A stretch of 16,711 bases of DNA from CAZHRJ01 sp964534765 (lineage in GTDB: Bacteria; Lindowbacteria; 2-12-FULL-62-27): contig CAZHRJ010000064.1 of NCBI GenBank assembly GCA_964534765.1, forward strand, positions 1 to 16,711, written 5' to 3'. Below are positions 5,350-13,803 of this stretch, one piece after another (position 1 is the first letter of the stretch; the number at the start of each line of letters is the position of its first letter). A model generated the notes under the pieces. The model saw only the letters and a program-made list of their open reading frames with translations, searched no databases and was not told the origin of the DNA. The position numbers and the translations under genes were made by a program.

Positions 5350-7794
5350 ATGGTGGATCGGGCCATCTTCATCGGGTATAACGGGGCGCTCAATCAGCAA
5401 CAGGGAATTGATACGCTCGCGAACAATATCGCCAATATCAACACGGTCGGATACCGGGCCCAGCGGCCGGTTTTTTCCGATCTGTTTTCGCGCGTGGACC
5501 GTGTGGCGACGGAGACGGCGAACGGGATTCAAACGGGGCATGGTTCGGACCTTTCCGCGATCGATACGCTTTTCAATCAGGGCGAACTCAAACAGGCCGG
5601 GACCTTTTCGGATCTGGCGGTTCTGGGCGACGGTTTTTTCGTGCTCAAGGACGTGAGGCTGCCGGCGGCGTTTCAGACTCTCTACACGCGCGCCGGGAAT
5701 TTTACATTCGACGCCGGCATCACGGACGCCGGAAGCGGCAACCCCTTCACCTCGGGCGGACAGGTGGTTCACCTTCGGGAACAGCCGACGTACACGACCC
5801 TTCCGAGACTGATCGATCCGGCAAGCCGGAGAACGGTCCAGGGATATCTGGCCAACAACGAAGGCGTCATTCAAACGCAGCTCGTGGATCTCTCCCTTGA
5901 TCCAAACGCCAAGGACCCGGCGCAGGAGACCAAGACCTACAACGTGCGGGGCAGCATCGACGCGTCGGCGCCGGCTCAGCGGCTGTCGCTTCTTAAGGAC
6001 AGCTCGATCGGCCAGCTGGCGTTTGTGGACGGGAAATACAACGCCAATCAGGATCGGGGCGTGCTGACGGTGGATTGGAACAGCGACGGTTCGGGATCGT
6101 GGAAATTCCTGAAACTCGGCCAGACGGTGCCGGACGATGAAAACTTCAAGAGTTTTTCGTCCGAGACCGTCAAGGCCAATCGGCTGCATACGTTTATTCC
6201 GGGAATCACGTTCCGGCTCAACGACGTCACTCTGACCGCGGGGTCATTTTCCGCGCTGGTGGGTCCCTACGATGTCACGAAGAACACGACGAATATCAAT
6301 TCCATCCAGGGCGTTTACCTGGGGAACCGGGAGGACGGGACGGTGACGGTCACGACGGGGTCGAGCGGCGCGGTGTCCTGGTCGTTTGTTCCAGATGGGA
6401 GGAATTTTATCAGCGAGTCCGGGTCCGGCACATTCGCGACGGCCGACAGCGCTCTGGGTACCCTCATCCCGGGGATCACCCTCAAGAAACAGGCGTCCAC
6501 CGCGCTCTCGGCCGGAACGCTGACGTTCAAGACAAAACACGCCGACGATACGACCGGGGCGGTCGGCGCGCTCTACGATGACAGCTCGCCCAACACCCAG
6601 CACACCCTCATCACAGTATTTAAAAAAATTCAACAGAATGAGTACGGATTCATGGTTGCGGGTCAGACTACCGAGGAGTTCGCCGATACTGCAATCACCT
6701 CCTATTCCAATGGCCAGAAAAAAATCGATACCTATGGCAATATCGACCGCAATCAGATCACGTTACGGCGCGTTCCCGACAACACCATCCTTCGACAGGC
6801 CTTCTCAACCGTCCTGGCCGACAGCGGCAGCAATCTCGATGCCGCGTCTGTCCGGGGTTCCTACTGGAAACAGGATTTGAGCGGCCGAATCGGCATGACC
6901 ATCAACGCCGATGGCAGCGGCAGCTGGACGTTCACACCGCAGGCCCAGAACCAGACCGCTGACAGCGGTACGTTCGCGGCGGGCGTCATCAAACCGAACA
7001 CGACCTACTCCTTGGCCAACGGCAATGAAATCGTCCCCGGTCTCGTCTTTACCACGGGCTCGGCGCCTACGGCGGCCGGAACGGTGTCGCTCGATTCGAC
7101 GGTGGGCGATTACAACACCAAGGACAACCGGGTCACGTTTTCGCCGGCATTTTCCGCAAAGATGACCAGCCTGACGAAGTTTCTGGTGGATTACAAATTT
7201 GACGGGAGCACGTTTACGAACGAGTCGGCGACGGCCGGGACCAAACGGTACCAGGGTAATGCCCGATTCGACGGGAACGGTCACTTTCTGACGGATTCGG
7301 GCATCCCGGCCATAACGTTCAAACCGAATTCACAGCTCGATAACCTGGAGATCACCTCAACCCTGACGGACGTCAAACAGGTTGACGGGCCCGACGCGTT
7401 GTCGGTGACGAGCGTGGACGGCAATGTGGAGGGATTTTTGACGCGGCTGGAATTTACCGATCGCGGGATATTGCTGGGAGTCTTCAGCAACGGCCGGGAA
7501 AGAAATCTGGCGCAGGTGGTGCTGGCCCGATTCGGAAACAACGGGGGGCTGTCTCGCGCCGGCGATACGTCGTTTTTCGAGACGGCCGCGTCCGGGGCCG
7601 CGACACTGAAATCCATCGACGAGATGACACCGGGCATCGCGTCGATCTCTCCCAAGACATTGGAGTATTCCAACTCCCAGCTCGCCGATGAGTTGTCCGA
7701 CCTCATTTTTTTCCAGCGCGCGTTCCAATTCAACAGCCGAGCCATCCGCGCAGCCGATGAACTGGTACAGAGCGCGATATCAATGAAACGCTGA
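5350..7794 (+). CDS. flgE: Flagellar hook protein FlgE, enlarged with three internal repeats
   Basis: An 814-residue hook subunit, which polymerises outside the cell into the universal joint of the flagellum. Residues 1-45 are the conserved rod/hook N-terminus (ALNQQQGIDTLANNIANINT, then VGYR). 'FSDLAVLGDGFFVLKD' follows near 90-105. 'YNVRGSIDASAPAQ' (about 197-210) is the FlaE-type 'GNLDASAP' segment. The end (LEYSNSQLADELSDLIFFQR, then AFQFNSRAIRAADELVQ and ISMKR) is the Flg_bbr_C helix in FlgE rather than FlgG form. The protein is about twice the E. coli length; the excess is mid-chain and includes three related modules (about 227-308, 320-399, 502-588). I chose ATG 5350 because it gives the standard N-terminus (MVDRAIFIGYNGAL) and has AAGGGG upstream; an in-frame start at 5254 adds non-hook-like sequence. 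It has no visible signal peptide, as expected for type III export. Confidence 0.92.
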   Translation: MVDRAIFIGYNGALNQQQGIDTLANNIANINTVGYRAQRPVFSDLFSRVDRVATETANGIQTGHGSDLSAIDTLFNQGELKQAGTFSDLAVLGDGFFVLKDVRLPAAFQTLYTRAGNFTFDAGITDAGSGNPFTSGGQVVHLREQPTYTTLPRLIDPASRRTVQGYLANNEGVIQTQLVDLSLDPNAKDPAQETKTYNVRGSIDASAPAQRLSLLKDSSIGQLAFVDGKYNANQDRGVLTVDWNSDGSGSWKFLKLGQTVPDDENFKSFSSETVKANRLHTFIPGITFRLNDVTLTAGSFSALVGPYDVTKNTTNINSIQGVYLGNREDGTVTVTTGSSGAVSWSFVPDGRNFISESGSGTFATADSALGTLIPGITLKKQASTALSAGTLTFKTKHADDTTGAVGALYDDSSPNTQHTLITVFKKIQQNEYGFMVAGQTTEEFADTAITSYSNGQKKIDTYGNIDRNQITLRRVPDNTILRQAFSTVLADSGSNLDAASVRGSYWKQDLSGRIGMTINADGSGSWTFTPQAQNQTADSGTFAAGVIKPNTTYSLANGNEIVPGLVFTTGSAPTAAGTVSLDSTVGDYNTKDNRVTFSPAFSAKMTSLTKFLVDYKFDGSTFTNESATAGTKRYQGNARFDGNGHFLTDSGIPAITFKPNSQLDNLEITSTLTDVKQVDGPDALSVTSVDGNVEGFLTRLEFTDRGILLGVFSNGRERNLAQVVLARFGNNGGLSRAGDTSFFETAASGAATLKSIDEMTPGIASISPKTLEYSNSQLADELSDLIFFQRAFQFNSRAIRAADELVQSAISMKR
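6028..7113 (+). repeat. Three copies of a ~80-residue module inside FlgE
   Basis: Three protein-level repeats lie at 6028-6273, 6307-6546 and 6853-7113. Each begins with G-x-Y, has a T(V/I)-rich strand then '(D/S)GSGSW.F' or its variant GAVSWSF, an SGTF/SFSS turn, a conserved '(I/V)PG(I/L)(T/V)F' strand, and ends with 'LxAGTxxL'. Identity is modest and the copies are separated by unrelated sequence, most of it between copies two and three. They probably form repeated beta domains on the outer face of the hook. Confidence 0.7.
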
Positions 7795-7833
7795 TTGACT
7801 GCCAGCCGAAGGACTGGCCGAAGAGCCGGCCCC

Positions 7834-8658
7834 ATGCGGGCGGCGGCCGCGCTGATCTTCCTGGTCCTTGGGGGGTGTTCGGGCGTGTGGACAGACCGTT
7901 GGGTAAAATCCATGATATTTTTTCCTTCATCGAGGCTGGATTTTCAGCCGGCCGAGTTCAATCTGCAGGCCGATACGGTAACGATCAATCCGGATGCTTC
8001 CGCGAATCTCTTTTGCTGGTTTGTCCCGCCCCGTCCGGGCCGGCCGGTCCTTTTGTACCTGCACGGGAATGCCGGAAACATTTCTCACCGGCTTTTCATC
8101 GCCAAAGGTTGGGCCGACCGCGGATACGGATGCTTCCTGCTCGATTATCGCGGCTATGGACTCAGCACGGGAACGATTCGGATGGAATCCGACCTTGCCG
8201 ATGACGCGCTTGCCGCATACCAATGGCTCCGGGACGTCCAGGGCCTGCCGGCCGGCCGGATTGTTCTCTATGGAGAATCGATCGGCTGCGCTCCCGCGAT
8301 TGATCTGGCGTTGCGGGAGCAAGTCGGCGCGGTGGTGCTCATCGCGCCCTTTACGAGCCTGCTTGACATGTCGGGCTTCCACTACGGTTTGAGTCAGGAG
8401 TGGATGGTTCGGAATTTTCAGTTTGACAACGAGTCGAAGATCGCGCGTCTGCGATCGCCGGTCTTTATCCTGCACGGAACGGCGGATGAGATCGTCCCGG
8501 TACAGATGGGCCGGCGGCTGTTCGACAAAGCTCCGGATCCGAAAGAAGCCTGGTGGATCGATGGCGGCCGCCATAACGATCTTCCCGACGTCGCCGGCCG
8601 GCGGTTCTGGGATGCCCCGGCGGACTTTTTAAATCGCCTACTCGAATCCGGGAGGTAA
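7834..8658 (+). CDS. Lipoprotein alpha/beta hydrolase (BEM46/ABHD13-like)
   Basis: A 274-residue serine hydrolase of the alpha/beta fold. The N-terminus (MRAAAALIFLVLGGCSG) is a lipoprotein signal peptide with lipobox LGGC, so Cys15 would be lipidated and the enzyme held at a membrane facing the periplasm. 'YLHGNAGNIS' (76-85) supplies the oxyanion hole, 'LDYRGYGLSTG' is a family signature, and 'YGESIGCAPA' holds the nucleophile Ser149. Asp218 (GTADEIVP) and His247 (GGRHNDLP) complete the triad. The layout matches BEM46/YfhR-type hydrolases of unknown natural substrate. I chose ATG 7834 because it places the signal peptide at the N-terminus; an in-frame TTG at 7795, right after the flgE stop, would bury it. 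It follows flgE closely and may share its transcript, but a role in flagella is not implied by the fold. Its last 21 bases overlap the convergent gene. Confidence 0.85.
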   Translation: MRAAAALIFLVLGGCSGVWTDRWVKSMIFFPSSRLDFQPAEFNLQADTVTINPDASANLFCWFVPPRPGRPVLLYLHGNAGNISHRLFIAKGWADRGYGCFLLDYRGYGLSTGTIRMESDLADDALAAYQWLRDVQGLPAGRIVLYGESIGCAPAIDLALREQVGAVVLIAPFTSLLDMSGFHYGLSQEWMVRNFQFDNESKIARLRSPVFILHGTADEIVPVQMGRRLFDKAPDPKEAWWIDGGRHNDLPDVAGRRFWDAPADFLNRLLESGR

Positions 8659-9114
8659 GAAGAGATTCGCGAAACAGAGCAGAGATCCCAGAATCACAAA
8701 AACCACCCCGACGATCCGGCCGACCCGGAGGGATCTCTGAAGCGACATTTTGAGGCTGCCATCATCGGTCCTCTGAAAATTGTTGTAATACGGATATCGA
8801 ACCAGCCATAGACCCGCCAGGATGATGCTGCCCGGCATCACCCAGCGGAATATCCCAAAGTCGGCGGTCCAGGCGCTTAAAAATCCGATGGCGAATATCC
8901 CGAGAAACGCGCCCGCCCAACGGGCCACGAACTGTCGGTATCGGGAATAATAGTCCGTGCTCATCTGCCGGCACTCATCTGAACAGGCGAAAAACTGCGG
9001 CTCTTTTTTCTCAAAAGGATCCATCAAAACGGCGCGCCGGGTTTCAGCCGGATAGACCGGCATCTCCGGCTTCGCAACGCCGCACCACTCGCATCGTCGG
9101 AGATCCATCGTCAT
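8638..9114 (-). CDS. Zinc-ribbon-like two-helix membrane protein, translationally coupled to pta
   Basis: A 158-residue protein of unknown function. The N-terminal 50 residues carry CEWCG (8-12) and, 31 residues on, CSDEC (44-48), a C-x2-C...C-x3-C arrangement that could bind zinc. Two or three hydrophobic helices follow (about 65-85, 87-105 and 131-152), with a short basic loop between the latter two. The start is the ATG at 9114, which overlaps the pta stop as ATGA, so translation is almost certainly coupled; a longer frame to 9408 merely reads pta backwards in another phase and is not protein-like. The 3' end overlaps the convergent hydrolase by 21 bases. It may sense or scaffold something at the membrane, but nothing in the sequence shows a specific job. 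Confidence 0.7.
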   Translation of the reverse strand: MTMDLRRCEWCGVAKPEMPVYPAETRRAVLMDPFEKKEPQFFACSDECRQMSTDYYSRYRQFVARWAGAFLGIFAIGFLSAWTADFGIFRWVMPGSIILAGLWLVRYPYYNNFQRTDDGSLKMSLQRSLRVGRIVGVVFVILGSLLCFANLFLPPGFE

Positions 9115-10112
9115 GCCGCCCGGCACTGACAGGCCGTCAGAGCGATGACGGCTTCGATGTCCTCCGCCGCCGCACCCCGCGACAGATCGTTGATCGGCTT
9201 GGCCATTCCCTGCAGGATCGGCCCGTAGGCCTGGGCGCCGCCCAATCGCTGGGTCAGCTTGTAGCCGATGTTGCCGCTGTCCAGATCCGGAAAAATAAGA
9301 ATCGTTGCCCGGCCCGCCACGGAACTGCCCGGTGATTTCGACTGGCCGACTTTCGGAATGATCGCCGCGTCCAGCTGCAACTCGCCGTCGGCGGGGATGT
9401 CGGCGCACAGAGCCTGGAACCGGTCCAGAGCGCGGCGGACCTTGGTCACGCGGTCGTGCTCGGCCGAACCTTTTGTCGAAAAGGATAGAAACGCGACACG
9501 CGCCGGAAACTCCGGCATCAACGCCCCGGCGGACCGGACGGTGGAAACGGCGATATCGCAGAGCTGGTCCGGCGTCGGGTCAATCACGACGGCGCAGTCT
9601 GCAAACAGGAGAATGCCCTTCTGGCCGAACGTCGGATCGGGATGGATCATCACAAAAAAAGACGACACGGTCTGCACATTCGACGCGCATCCGACACACC
9701 AGAGACCCGCCCGGATCACATGGGCCGTCGGAACCGAACAGCCACCCACCATCCCGTCCGCAGCGCCGCCGGCAAGAAGCAACGCTCCAAAAAGGAAAGG
9801 GTCCTCGGTTGCCTTGACCGCTTCCTCTTCGGTCATCCCCTTCTGCCTCCGGCGGCTGTGGAGCGCCGCAGCCAGCCCCGGGCGCCGCGGATCCGTTTTG
9901 GGATCGACCACCTCGACCTGGGACAGATTCACACCCGCTTCCCGCGCCGCCACGCGCACGGCATCCTTCTCGCCAAGCAGGATGATGCGTCCGACCGTCG
10001 AGCGCTGTGCCGCCATCTCAGCGGCTTTGAGAACCCGCCCATCCGATCCTTCCGGGAGTACGATTGTTTTTTTGAGAGAGGCCGCGCGCCAGCGAATGGT
10101 GTCGAGAAACAT
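9111..10112 (-). CDS. pta: Phosphate acetyltransferase
   Basis: A 333-residue enzyme that interconverts acetyl-CoA and acetyl phosphate in the cytoplasm, normally paired with acetate kinase for ATP or acetate assimilation. It is the short single-domain form. Family marks include 'TIVLPEGSDGRVLKAA' (16-31), 'GMVGGCSVPTAHVIRAG' (about 120-136), 'VQTVSSFFVM' (about 146-155) and the highly conserved C-terminal stretch 'FPDLDSGNIGYKLTQRLGG' with 'GPILQGMAKPINDLSRG'. The last feature separates Pta from phosphate butyryltransferase. 'GGCSVPTAH' replaces the more usual 'GANHSTAD'-like loop, a slight divergence near the active site. ATG 10112 lies 2 bases after the coaD stop. Acetate kinase is not in this window. 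It sits between coaD and a membrane protein in the recG run, a placement that links CoA supply with acetyl-CoA use. Confidence 0.93.
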   Translation of the reverse strand: MFLDTIRWRAASLKKTIVLPEGSDGRVLKAAEMAAQRSTVGRIILLGEKDAVRVAAREAGVNLSQVEVVDPKTDPRRPGLAAALHSRRRQKGMTEEEAVKATEDPFLFGALLLAGGAADGMVGGCSVPTAHVIRAGLWCVGCASNVQTVSSFFVMIHPDPTFGQKGILLFADCAVVIDPTPDQLCDIAVSTVRSAGALMPEFPARVAFLSFSTKGSAEHDRVTKVRRALDRFQALCADIPADGELQLDAAIIPKVGQSKSPGSSVAGRATILIFPDLDSGNIGYKLTQRLGGAQAYGPILQGMAKPINDLSRGAAAEDIEAVIALTACQCRAA

Positions 10113-10114
10113 GG

Positions 10115-10615
10115 TCAGAGGCTCATCCCCGTCCGGCGCATCTCGGATACTTTCGCGCGCAGCGCCCGCACGACCGGCGGCGGAACGAAGGAATTGATCT
10201 TGCCTCCGTAAAGGGCGATCTCTTTGACAAGGCTGGAAGACAAAAACGCGAATCGCTTGTCGGTCAGCATAAACAGGGTCTCGACCTCCGGCGCCATGTC
10301 CTTGTTGGCGAGAGACATTTTGAATTCGGCGTCAAAGTCGGATACCGCCCGGAGGCCCCGGACGACGATGGACACACGGATGGCGCGGGCGTAATTCACA
10401 AGCAGACCGCGGTAGGATTTGATGCGGACGTTGGCGATTCCGCGGACCGTTCGGCGGATCAGGTCTAGTCTCTCGTCGACGTCAAACCAGCTCTGCTTGT
10501 TGGGATTCGCCAGCACCGCGATGTGGACTTTCGAAAACCGCCGCGACAGGCGGCGGATCAGATCGACATGACCGTACGTGATCGGATCGAAACTACCGGG
10601 ATACAGAACGTCCAT
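10115..10615 (-). CDS. coaD: Pantetheine-phosphate adenylyltransferase
   Basis: A 166-residue nucleotidyltransferase that joins ATP and 4'-phosphopantetheine to make dephospho-CoA, the penultimate CoA step. The N-terminal 'YPGSFDPITYGHVDLI' holds the (T/H)xGH nucleotide motif. 'VVRGLRAVSDFDAEF' is the central CoaD signature, and 'FLSSSLVKEIALYGG' corresponds to the ISSTxVRE motif. Length is normal. I chose ATG 10615 because AGGAGG sits six bases upstream; an in-frame TTG at 10621 adds two residues but lies too close to that site. The start lies inside the rsmD reading frame (23-base overlap), and rsmD-coaD is a widely conserved pair, so translation is probably coupled. Confidence 0.96.
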   Translation of the reverse strand: MDVLYPGSFDPITYGHVDLIRRLSRRFSKVHIAVLANPNKQSWFDVDERLDLIRRTVRGIANVRIKSYRGLLVNYARAIRVSIVVRGLRAVSDFDAEFKMSLANKDMAPEVETLFMLTDKRFAFLSSSLVKEIALYGGKINSFVPPPVVRALRAKVSEMRRTGMSL

Positions 10616-11168
10616 CCTCAACCTCCTGGGGTCTCCTGTAGATCAATAAAACGGCGTCACCGTAGCATCGGGAAAAGACCGGCTCAAGGGACCCGGCGGC
10701 CACGGGATCAACCGACTCGTGCTTGGTGTGCCTCAAAATAAACAGCCCGCCGCGCGCCAGCAGACTCAGGCTGTCCGCGACGGCCCGAAGCACGGGCTCC
10801 GCCTGGCCGTGCTCGTAGGGAGGATCGGCGAAAATCAAATCGAAGGATGAACGTGTCTTTTTCAGGTAGACGAGCGCCTCCATCGGAAGGACCCTTGCGG
10901 TATCGGGCGCGGCGGCGAGATTCCGGAGCGTCGCGCGAATCGTCTCCGCGTTTGCGCGGTTCGATTCCACAAATGCCGCAAACGAGGCTCCGCGGGAAAG
11001 CGCCTCGATCCCGATCTGGCCGGATCCGGCGAACAAATCCGCGACGGTAAATCCGGTCACGTCCCCGATCACCTGAAACAGCGCCTGCTTGATCAGTTCC
11101 GTCATCGGCCGTATGCCCTTCGGAACCGTCACGGACCGGCCCCGCCAGCGACCGTGCAGAATTCTCAA
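10593..11168 (-). CDS. rsmD: 16S rRNA (guanine966-N2)-methyltransferase RsmD
   Basis: A 191-residue class I methyltransferase that modifies G966 of 16S rRNA in the small ribosomal subunit. 'MRILHGRWRGRSVTVP' and 'RPMTELIKQALFQVI' match the RsmD N-terminus (consensus RPTTDRVREALFN). 'VADLFAGSGQIGIEALSRGA' is the SAM-binding motif I, and 'LIFADPPYEHG' holds the DPPY catalytic motif of N2-guanine and N6-adenine methyltransferases. The usual 'LG/LD' acid after motif I is replaced by 'VESNRANAETI', as expected. It lies 17 bases after recG and overlaps coaD at its end. ATG 11168 gives the usual N-terminus. Confidence 0.93.
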   Translation of the reverse strand: MRILHGRWRGRSVTVPKGIRPMTELIKQALFQVIGDVTGFTVADLFAGSGQIGIEALSRGASFAAFVESNRANAETIRATLRNLAAAPDTARVLPMEALVYLKKTRSSFDLIFADPPYEHGQAEPVLRAVADSLSLLARGGLFILRHTKHESVDPVAAGSLEPVFSRCYGDAVLLIYRRPQEVEDGRSVSR

Positions 11169-11185
11169 CGCGGCGACCGTAACCC

Positions 11186-13696
11186 TTAGCTGACCCGACC
11201 CATGGACAGCCGGCCCTGGTATCGGTCAATCATCGCCTGACGCATCGTCTGGTGATCGTGTTTCATGAGAAACGGATCGTCCGCCAGAATTCCCTCGGCC
11301 AGTCGACGGGCGGTTAGGACCGCGTCCGTATCCCGGAGCGCGTCGGCAAATCGAAAATCAGGCAGTCCCCACTGGCGGGTGCCGAAGAGTTCTCCGCCGC
11401 CTCGAAGGCGCAGGTCCTCTTCGGCCAGTTTCGTTCCGTCCTGCGTGTCTGCGAAAACTTGCAGCCGCTCAAGCGTCTCGGCCGAAACACGGGGAGAGTA
11501 GATGGCGATGCACCGCCCCTGCTTCTGATGCCGGCCGACCCGGCCCCTGAGCTGGTGCAGCTGGGAAAGGCCGAATCGCTCCGCGTTTTCGATCACAATC
11601 AGGTTCGCCCTCGGCACGTCGATCCCGACCTCGATAACGGTCGTCGAAACCAGAATGTCGATCCGCCCATTCCGGAACTTTCGAAAAACGCCCTCCTTTT
11701 CCTCTCCACTCATTCTCCCGTGCAGCAGCCCCACCCGCGATTTCGGAAATGCCTTTTCAATCCGGTCCCGATGGACAATCGCCGCGCGCAGGTCCAGCTT
11801 CTCGGATTCCTCAATGATCGGATAGATCACATAGACCTGGTCATTCTCTGACAACGCCTGCAAAAGGATCTGTCGCACGACAGCCCGGTTCGCGGGCGTG
11901 TCGGCTGTCAGCTCTGTTTGCGGCAGCGGCGCGGCGTGCGCAGGCCGCTCATCCAGAAACGACATGTCGAGATCTCCGAGAAGCGTCATCTGGAGAGTCC
12001 GGGGGATCGGGGTCGCGCTCATGACCAGAATGTCCGGATAAAATCCTTTTTCCACCAGCGCGCCGCGCTGCACAACACCGAATCGGTGCTGCTCGTCGAT
12101 CACAAAAAGCGCGGGCGTCCTGAATGTCACGTCCTCCCGGATCAGGGCGTGTGTCCCGACAACCACATCGAGACTGCCGTCAGCGATGGATTTTTTGAGA
12201 CCCCGCTTTTTTGCTGCGGTGATGCCGCCCTTCAGTAGACCGACCTCAACCCCGAGCGGCCGGAGGTCCCGGCCGAACGTCTCGAAATGCTGCTCCGCAA
12301 GAACCTCGGTCGGCGCCAGGATCGCCGCCTGAAACCCCGCGGATACCACATGCAGACATGCCAGCTCCGCCACCAGCGTCTTGCCCGATCCGACTTCCCC
12401 GAACAGCAGCCGGTTCATCATCTCCGGCCGGTCCAGATCGGCGCGGATCTCGCCCCAGGCTTTTTCTTGCGCGCGGGTCAGCTTCCCCTGAAACCTGATT
12501 AAAAATCTTTCGACCAGATCCTCCCGCGTCGGGCGTGGTGATCCTCCCGTCCCGCCGCGAGCATTCCCTCCGGTCGTCGATCGCGTGTACTCGCGTTCTT
12601 TTTGGATCTTCTTGAATTCTGACCGGGTGAAGAGAAGGACCATCTGATACAGGAGCAGTTCCTCCAGCAGAAATCTCCGCCGGGCCAGCCCGGCCTCCTC
12701 CGGTGTCGCCGGAAAATGCAAGTGCCGGACAGCAATCCCCACCGGCGGGAGTCGGTTCGATTCCCGCGCCTTTAGGGGAATGGGATCGATGCAGAGGTCC
12801 GCGTAATCCCGGATCGCCCGGAATATCAGCCGCCGGTAGCTTCGCTGGCCCAAGCCCTCCGTAAGTGAATAGACCGGAATGACGCCAAGCGACGGCGGTC
12901 GGCAGCTGTCCGACGTCGCGTCCGACGTCGTATCCGCAACATCCCGATCGATCTCAAAATCGGGATTGGCCATCTGCAGTCGCCCGCGAAATGTTTCCAG
13001 TTTCCCATTGAAGAAAACCCTGTCTTCGATCTTGAACACTTTTTCCAGATAGGCCTGCCCGAAAAATACGACAACAATCACAACTTTCCCCGATGCTTCC
13101 AGCCCATCGGTTTCTGATTCCCCTAGGAGGCTTTCCTGACCTTTCGGCCGGGCATCTGCCGCGACCGGAAAACATCGCACCAGAAGCTCCAGCCGGGCCT
13201 GACCCCCGCGGTACCGGGGTCGCACCACCTGGACGGACTGCACGCAGGAAAAAATCGTAACGGTCCGGCCGACCTGATCAAAGCCTGGCTCAATCAGGTG
13301 TCTTCGGTCCTGATAATCTCTGGGCGGGCTGAGGAGCAGATCCTGAATCGTATGGATATTTTTTTTTCGAAACTGCTCCGCGCGCACCGGCCCCACGCCG
13401 GGAAGGTATTGAATGTCCGATTCGAGTGTGAGGCGGCACAAATCTGAAAACGCGTTCAACGTATGCCAGAACATATCCTCCCGTACGGGTGGATCAGCGC
13501 GTGTCATTGCCTGGAGGTTCTCTTCAAACCGGGCCACGCATCCGCCCGCTTCGGCAAACAGCGGGTGGTGCCGGAGGGATTGAATACGTTCCGTCGCCGC
13601 TTTGCCGACCGACTCAGTCTGATGCCGTTCGAATCGACTCCGATAGATGTCAGCCAGCCCCAGCTTGATCGTCTTCAGCCCCTCCAGCAGATCCAT
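11186..13696 (-). CDS. recG: ATP-dependent DNA helicase RecG
   Basis: An 836-residue branched-DNA helicase that regresses stalled forks and processes Holliday junctions. About 95 residues precede the wedge domain, which begins near 'IQYLPGVGPVRAEQFRKKNI' and carries the OB-fold. Walker A is 'LLFGEVGSGKT' (about 430-440). 'LAPTEVLAEQH' is motif Ia, 'VIDEQHRFGV' the DEQH box, 'MSATPIPRTL' motif III, 'VSTTVIEVGIDVP' motif V and 'QLRGRVGR' motif VI. After this come the TRG-like C-terminal residues ending 'DRYQGRLSMGRVS'. It is longer than the E. coli protein (693) because of the N-terminal extension and two hydrophilic inserts (about 178-205 and 374-391). ATG 13696 is preceded weakly by AGGG; an upstream in-frame GTG at 13702 is possible. 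It is the first gene of the minus-strand run recG-rsmD-coaD-pta. Confidence 0.96.
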   Translation of the reverse strand: MDLLEGLKTIKLGLADIYRSRFERHQTESVGKAATERIQSLRHHPLFAEAGGCVARFEENLQAMTRADPPVREDMFWHTLNAFSDLCRLTLESDIQYLPGVGPVRAEQFRKKNIHTIQDLLLSPPRDYQDRRHLIEPGFDQVGRTVTIFSCVQSVQVVRPRYRGGQARLELLVRCFPVAADARPKGQESLLGESETDGLEASGKVVIVVVFFGQAYLEKVFKIEDRVFFNGKLETFRGRLQMANPDFEIDRDVADTTSDATSDSCRPPSLGVIPVYSLTEGLGQRSYRRLIFRAIRDYADLCIDPIPLKARESNRLPPVGIAVRHLHFPATPEEAGLARRRFLLEELLLYQMVLLFTRSEFKKIQKEREYTRSTTGGNARGGTGGSPRPTREDLVERFLIRFQGKLTRAQEKAWGEIRADLDRPEMMNRLLFGEVGSGKTLVAELACLHVVSAGFQAAILAPTEVLAEQHFETFGRDLRPLGVEVGLLKGGITAAKKRGLKKSIADGSLDVVVGTHALIREDVTFRTPALFVIDEQHRFGVVQRGALVEKGFYPDILVMSATPIPRTLQMTLLGDLDMSFLDERPAHAAPLPQTELTADTPANRAVVRQILLQALSENDQVYVIYPIIEESEKLDLRAAIVHRDRIEKAFPKSRVGLLHGRMSGEEKEGVFRKFRNGRIDILVSTTVIEVGIDVPRANLIVIENAERFGLSQLHQLRGRVGRHQKQGRCIAIYSPRVSAETLERLQVFADTQDGTKLAEEDLRLRGGGELFGTRQWGLPDFRFADALRDTDAVLTARRLAEGILADDPFLMKHDHQTMRQAMIDRYQGRLSMGRVS

Positions 13697-13747
13697 ACCC
13701 ACACCCTAGCAGACCGCCCGCAACTAGCCAAAGGGCCACCCCAAAGC

Positions 13748-13803
13748 CCAAAATGCCCAAAATGGGCCAAAATGCCAAAATGGCCAAAATGGTGGCCAAA
13801 ATG
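13748..13803. repeat. Six near-tandem CCAAAATG repeats in the recG leader
   Basis: The octamer CCAAAATG occurs six times, starting at 13748, 13757, 13767, 13775, 13784 and 13796, with 8-12 base spacing. The array sits 50-110 bases upstream of the recG start, and on the minus strand it reads CATTTTGG. The last copy touches the left arm of the inverted repeat. It could be slipped-strand amplification, a protein-binding array, or part of the neighbouring element. Confidence 0.8.

Noticed and set aside
5338..6189. A 283-codon minus-strand frame within flgE.
   Set aside because: Arg-rich antisense shadow of a well-supported hook gene; no motif or ribosome binding site.
9115..9408. A 98-residue N-terminal extension of the zinc-ribbon membrane protein.
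   Set aside because: It is an out-of-phase reading of the pta 3' end, Arg/Gly-rich and not protein-like; the ATGA start at 9114 is better.
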